Origin: Bacteroidota bacterium
Lineage (GTDB): Bacteria; Bacteroidota; Ignavibacteria; Kapaibacteriales; HRBIN21
Assembly (NCBI GenBank): GCA_030550275.1
Contig: JAUQPR010000006.1
Coordinates: forward strand, 62,001 to 126,000
DNA length: 64,000 nucleotides
Direction of reading: 5' to 3'
Shown in pieces: positions 61,140 through 64,000 of the stretch. Position numbers and translations under genes: made by a program. How positions within the stretch are numbered: the stretch's first letter is position 1; every line of letters starts with the position of its first letter. The notes beneath the pieces are model-generated. The model was not told the origin of the DNA, did not search any database, and was given only the letters and a program-made list of their open reading frames with translations.

Positions 61140-62095
61140 TTCGTGCATGGAGGTTCACCCGCTTTCCGCGCAAGTGTACTTTGCGATGAAAAGTTTTCGT
61201 AATTTCGCCCCCGGCTGAGGGTGCAAGTGCAACATCATCCAGGGAGGTTGCCATGCGGGGAGTGGTTGTGTGCATTGTTGGAGCAAGCCTTGTGGCGGCG
61301 CATGCGCAGCAGCCACTGCAGGCGGGTGGTTCGGGCTGCTTCGGGATAGGGGTCAACTGGGTGCAGGTAGGCGAGCTCTCGCGGCAACTTCAGAACGCTG
61401 GGTACGGGGAGCTGCGCTCGTGGATGGTGGGAATTGGCGGTGGAGGGATGGGGCGAATCCAGCGGTGGCTCATCGGTGGCGAAGGGTATGGGCTGGTGGA
61501 GCAAAAAGCTGCTGCGATGGGGAAGGAGGCGCGGCTCTCCGGCGGGTATGGGTTCTTTACGCTGGGCTACACCGTTGCCGAGCCGGCAGGGGTCTCTCTC
61601 GCGCTGCTCGGAGGGATTGGCGGGGGCAGTTTGGGATTGAGCCTCGTGCGGGATAGCACTATGGGCTTTGGGGAGTTGCTTGCCAATCCCGCGGGGGCGG
61701 TTGAGCTGCGCACCGGTGGATGGCTGCTGCAGGCGGGCGTTGTGGCTGAGGCTGTCTTCGCACGGGGATTGTTGCTGACGGTGCGGGCGGGGTGGATTCT
61801 CCCGCTGGGATGGAGCGGCTTTGAGATAGGGGATCGAGCCGTTGCAGGCGCTCCCAAAGCGACGCTCGGAGGTGCCTACGTTCGCGTTGGAATTGGCGGC
61901 AGTTCTCCTCGACGGTGGATGCGCGATGGGGATTGAGGGGCTTGATCCGGTCCTGCACGAGCGCGTGCGCTTGGGGATTCTGGTGCTCCTGGTGCAGGCA
62001 GGCGAGCTGGATTTCCAGACGCTCAAACGCGCTCTGGGAGTGACCGATGGAAATTTGGCGCAGCATTTGCGCGTGTTGGAGGAAGCCGGAGTTAT
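61121..62095 (+). repeat. Tandem duplication, unit 2 (intact)
   Basis: Direct repeat of unit 1 without the insert. It starts with CCTCCTGGGCGTGCGGTAG, the murC 3' end (compare 58994), and ends inside the full-length regulator gene. It gives the reference for the ancestral gene order murC - secreted protein - regulator - membrane protein. Confidence 0.88.
61253..61936 (+). CDS. Secreted glycine-rich protein, possible outer-membrane barrel
   Basis: A 227-residue protein with signal peptide VVCIVGASLVAAHAQ. The mature part is glycine-rich with alternating hydrophobic strands (LSGGYGFFTLGYTVAEPAGV, LALLGGIGGGSLGLSLV, LLLTVRAGWILPLGWSGFEI, ATLGGAYVRVGIGG). That suits a small beta-barrel or beta-solenoid. 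No known family is recognised. GGGAGG lies nine bases before the ATG. Its end overlaps the regulator start by 11 bases. Confidence 0.72.
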   Translation: MRGVVVCIVGASLVAAHAQQPLQAGGSGCFGIGVNWVQVGELSRQLQNAGYGELRSWMVGIGGGGMGRIQRWLIGGEGYGLVEQKAAAMGKEARLSGGYGFFTLGYTVAEPAGVSLALLGGIGGGSLGLSLVRDSTMGFGELLANPAGAVELRTGGWLLQAGVVAEAVFARGLLLTVRAGWILPLGWSGFEIGDRAVAGAPKATLGGAYVRVGIGGSSPRRWMRDGD

Positions 62096-62231
62096 CCACG
62101 CCAGGAAGGGATTCCAGGGGCGGCGTCCGCGGACGGTGTATCAGCTCACCGAATCCGGGCGTCGGCGATTCGAACAGTATCTGGAAGCATTGCGTGGGCT
62201 GCTGGGTCCCCTTTCGGGCGGGCAGCCGTAG
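61926..62231 (+). CDS. Winged-helix DNA-binding regulator
   Basis: A 101-residue regulator of the small winged-helix (HTH_34/MarR-like) type. The pattern is LDPVLHERVRLGILVLLVQA, LDFQTLKRALGVTDGNLAQH, LRVLEEAGVIHARKGFQGRRPRTVYQLT (in parts) and a C-terminal helix. Such proteins usually sit before a membrane-protein gene and control it; the membrane protein at 62258 fits. The ATG at 61926 is chosen; a longer frame from 61842 runs into the secreted protein gene. Confidence 0.83.
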   Translation: MGIEGLDPVLHERVRLGILVLLVQAGELDFQTLKRALGVTDGNLAQHLRVLEEAGVIHARKGFQGRRPRTVYQLTESGRRRFEQYLEALRGLLGPLSGGQP

Positions 62232-62257
62232 AATGTTCCACAACAACGGGACGCACA

Positions 62258-63019
62258 ATGCAATCGCACAAGCTCTCGCAGCAGGAACTGCAGCAACTGC
62301 TTGAGACGGTGGACGTCCTGCGCCTCCTGACGGCGCGGGGACAGCAGGAGATGCGCCACGTGGCGCCCTACCTCATCGGGTGGGGGCTCTACGGGGTGCT
62401 CAACCAGGTGCTCCAGCTCGTACTGCACCGGGCGTTTTGGGCTGAGGGGATGTTCCTTGCCTTTGCAATTGCTACGGGGCTGCTCTTTGGCGTCTTCCCG
62501 ACGGTGCTCTACTGGGTCGGGGCGGCGGTACTTGGGATCGGGAGCCTCTACCTTTTTGCGCAGCAACCGGCGCTGGTGTTTGTGGTGTTCGCTGTTGCGA
62601 TCTTCGCCGCGATGCTGCTGAGCTATACGACGGCGGCGCGGCAGGGGCGGCTGGCGGAGATGCCCTTTCGGGTCAGCCTCGCGCAGAAGTTGGGCGTGCT
62701 CTGGGGTGCGCTGGCGGCGGGGAGCTGGCTCTTCGTCCTTGCGGTTGCCCGGGGTGAGCCGGCGGTGTCCGGGATGTGGTTTTCGGCATTCTGGGCGTTC
62801 GTTGTGGGGATTGGGCTCATGGCAACGGGCTTCCTGGCGCCGCCGCTGCTGTGGCTGGGGATCCTGCAGGTGTTGGGGTCCGCGCTGGGGCTGTACCTAA
62901 GGAGCTGGGCAGTGCTGCAAGGGGTATGGCTGGTGCTTGCCCTTGGAATGTTCCTTGTGGGGCTGCTGTACTGGGTTCGCCGTCCTGAAGCGCTGGGCTC
63001 CGTGCAGCCGACAACGTGA
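62258..63019 (+). CDS. Multi-pass membrane protein
   Basis: A 253-residue protein with about seven hydrophobic helices ([77 protein letters not shown] and others). The N-terminus is helical and soluble ([19 protein letters not shown]). It has no known family motif. It probably forms an operon with the winged-helix regulator 26 bases upstream, which is a common pairing. Confidence 0.7.
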   Translation: MQSHKLSQQELQQLLETVDVLRLLTARGQQEMRHVAPYLIGWGLYGVLNQVLQLVLHRAFWAEGMFLAFAIATGLLFGVFPTVLYWVGAAVLGIGSLYLFAQQPALVFVVFAVAIFAAMLLSYTTAARQGRLAEMPFRVSLAQKLGVLWGALAAGSWLFVLAVARGEPAVSGMWFSAFWAFVVGIGLMATGFLAPPLLWLGILQVLGSALGLYLRSWAVLQGVWLVLALGMFLVGLLYWVRRPEALGSVQPTT

Positions 63020-63037
63020 GGAAGCTCTCGGTTGCGG

Positions 63038-63045
63038 TAAATTTG
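63038..63045 (+). promoter_or_regulatory. TAnnTTTG promoter element for the aldolase gene
   Basis: TAAATTTG, exact match, 34 bases before the ATG at 63079. Confidence 0.6.
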
Positions 63046-63078
63046 CAGCCGAGAGGTCAAACGATCCGACCGGGGAAG

Positions 63079-64000
63079 ATGGCGGAGGCACCGGCGGTAC
63101 AGGCTCCACGGGTACGCGCAGATGGTGCAATTCTGGATCGCATCGTCGAGCTCTTGGGTGAAGCACAGGCGCGCGAGCTCCTGGAGCACCGCTGCACGAC
63201 GATTCCCAAAGAGCTGCTGCATCTGCCGGGACCGGACTTTGTCGATCGCGTCTTTGCCAGCTCGGACCGCAACAATCGGGTGCTGCGCAATCTGCAGTGG
63301 ATCTTCAACACCGGTCGGCTGGCGGGGACGGGGTATCTCTCGATCCTGCCGGTGGATCAAGGGGTGGAGCACTCCGCCGGTGCCAGCTTTGCGCCGAATC
63401 CGATATACTTCGACCCGGAGAACATCGTGCGCTTGGCGCTCGAAGGTGGGTGCAATGCCGTCGCCTCCAGCTTTGGGGTGCTCGGCAGCGTTGCCCGCAA
63501 GTATGCCCACAAGATCCCCTTCATCGTCAAGCTCAACCACAACGAGCTGCTGAGCTACCCGAACAAGTACGACCAGGTGCTCTTCGGGACGGTTCGCCAA
63601 GCCTACGACATGGGTGCCGCTGCCGTTGGAGCGACCATCTACTTCGGTTCCCCGGAGAGCAGCCGCCAGATTCGCGAGATTGCCGAAGCCTTCGCCTATG
63701 CGCACGAGCTGGGGATGGCAACGGTCCTGTGGTGCTACCTGCGCAACAGTGCCTTCAAAGCCGATAAGGACTACCACGTTGCAGCCGACCTGACCGGGCA
63801 GGCGAACTATCTCGGTGCGACGCTGCAGGCGGACCTGGTCAAGCAGAAGCTGCCGGAGAACAACGGCGGCTTTGTAGCGCTGAACTTCGGTCGGACCAGC
63901 CCATTGGTGTACGAGCGGCTGACCTCGGAGCATCCCATCGACCTGTGCCGCTACCAGGTGGCAAACTGCTTTATGGGGCGCGTAGGGCTCATCAACAGCG
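63079..64000 (+). CDS. Class I fructose-bisphosphate aldolase (3' end outside window)
   Basis: About 307 residues are visible before the window edge, with no stop. It belongs to the archaeal/FbaB-type class I aldolases: [19 protein letters not shown], the catalytic-region [37 protein letters not shown] and [13 protein letters not shown]. It cleaves fructose-1,6-bisphosphate through a Schiff base. The ATG at 63079 has GGGGA upstream and a promoter element 34 bases away. Confidence 0.87.
   Translation, partial: MAEAPAVQAPRVRADGAILDRIVELLGEAQARELLEHRCTTIPKELLHLPGPDFVDRVFASSDRNNRVLRNLQWIFNTGRLAGTGYLSILPVDQGVEHSAGASFAPNPIYFDPENIVRLALEGGCNAVASSFGVLGSVARKYAHKIPFIVKLNHNELLSYPNKYDQVLFGTVRQAYDMGAAAVGATIYFGSPESSRQIREIAEAFAYAHELGMATVLWCYLRNSAFKADKDYHVAADLTGQANYLGATLQADLVKQKLPENNGGFVALNFGRTSPLVYERLTSEHPIDLCRYQVANCFMGRVGLINS

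Overview
The window is a continuous stretch of a GC-rich bacterial chromosome with dense, mostly operonic coding. Several features point to the Bacteroidota/Chlorobiota (FCB) lineage. These are secreted proteins with type IX (Por) secretion-type C-terminal tails, a fused E1 alpha/beta 2-oxoacid dehydrogenase, a Bacteroidetes-type GlmU-like protein, and a recurrent TAnnTTTG promoter element (twelve exact copies) about 15-55 bases upstream of starts. A complete block of flagellar genes is also present, which is unusual for most of that phylum; a deep-branching Chlorobiota/Ignavibacteria/Kapabacteria-like organism is my inference, not something proven here. No rRNA, tRNA, CRISPR array or recognisable transposase was seen.

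Region by region. 1-4358 (minus strand after a truncated first gene): single-stranded DNA-binding protein, MCE/MlaD lipid-transport protein, O-methyltransferase and a VWA-OmpA protein form one unit, next to a divergent MerR-type regulator. 4551-11846: flagellar operon flgB-flgC-unknown-fliE-fliF-fliG-fliH-fliI-fliJ-MotE-like, preceded by sigma54-like elements. 11899-16048: glucan phosphorylase, hflX and a small membrane protein. 16049-25293: a giant secreted beta-propeller protein, motB, the fliW-csrA switch, a receiver protein, a secreted DUF4397 protein, a LysE exporter and rsgA.

25324-33484 (minus): nhaA followed by a tightly overlapping glycan-type cluster (flippase, methyltransferase, two acyltransferases, deacetylase) ending in a TonB-dependent receptor. 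33511-45098 (minus): 2-oxoacid dehydrogenase E1, glycosyltransferase, purB, two lipoproteins, dapA, rlpA, a barrel protein, an esterase, gcvH and accC. 45182-53389: murA with an EnvC-like factor, cytochrome c, a LexA-like repressor, mraZ-rsmH, a GlmU-like protein and pyrG. 53483-59012: a cyclase-family hydrolase, a TRAP transporter split between two converging units, and murC.

The most unusual part is 58994-62095. An approximately 975-base unit (the tail of murC, a secreted glycine-rich protein and a winged-helix regulator) is tandemly duplicated. The first copy is split by about 1146 bases of lower-GC DNA that encode an unrecognised helical protein, read in frame from the captured signal peptide. 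Other points of note are a LexA-like repressor that has lost its Ser/Lys self-cleavage dyad yet sits beside two GAACN4GTTC operators, and an intergenic region before mraZ packed with palindromes. The window ends inside a class I fructose-bisphosphate aldolase gene.
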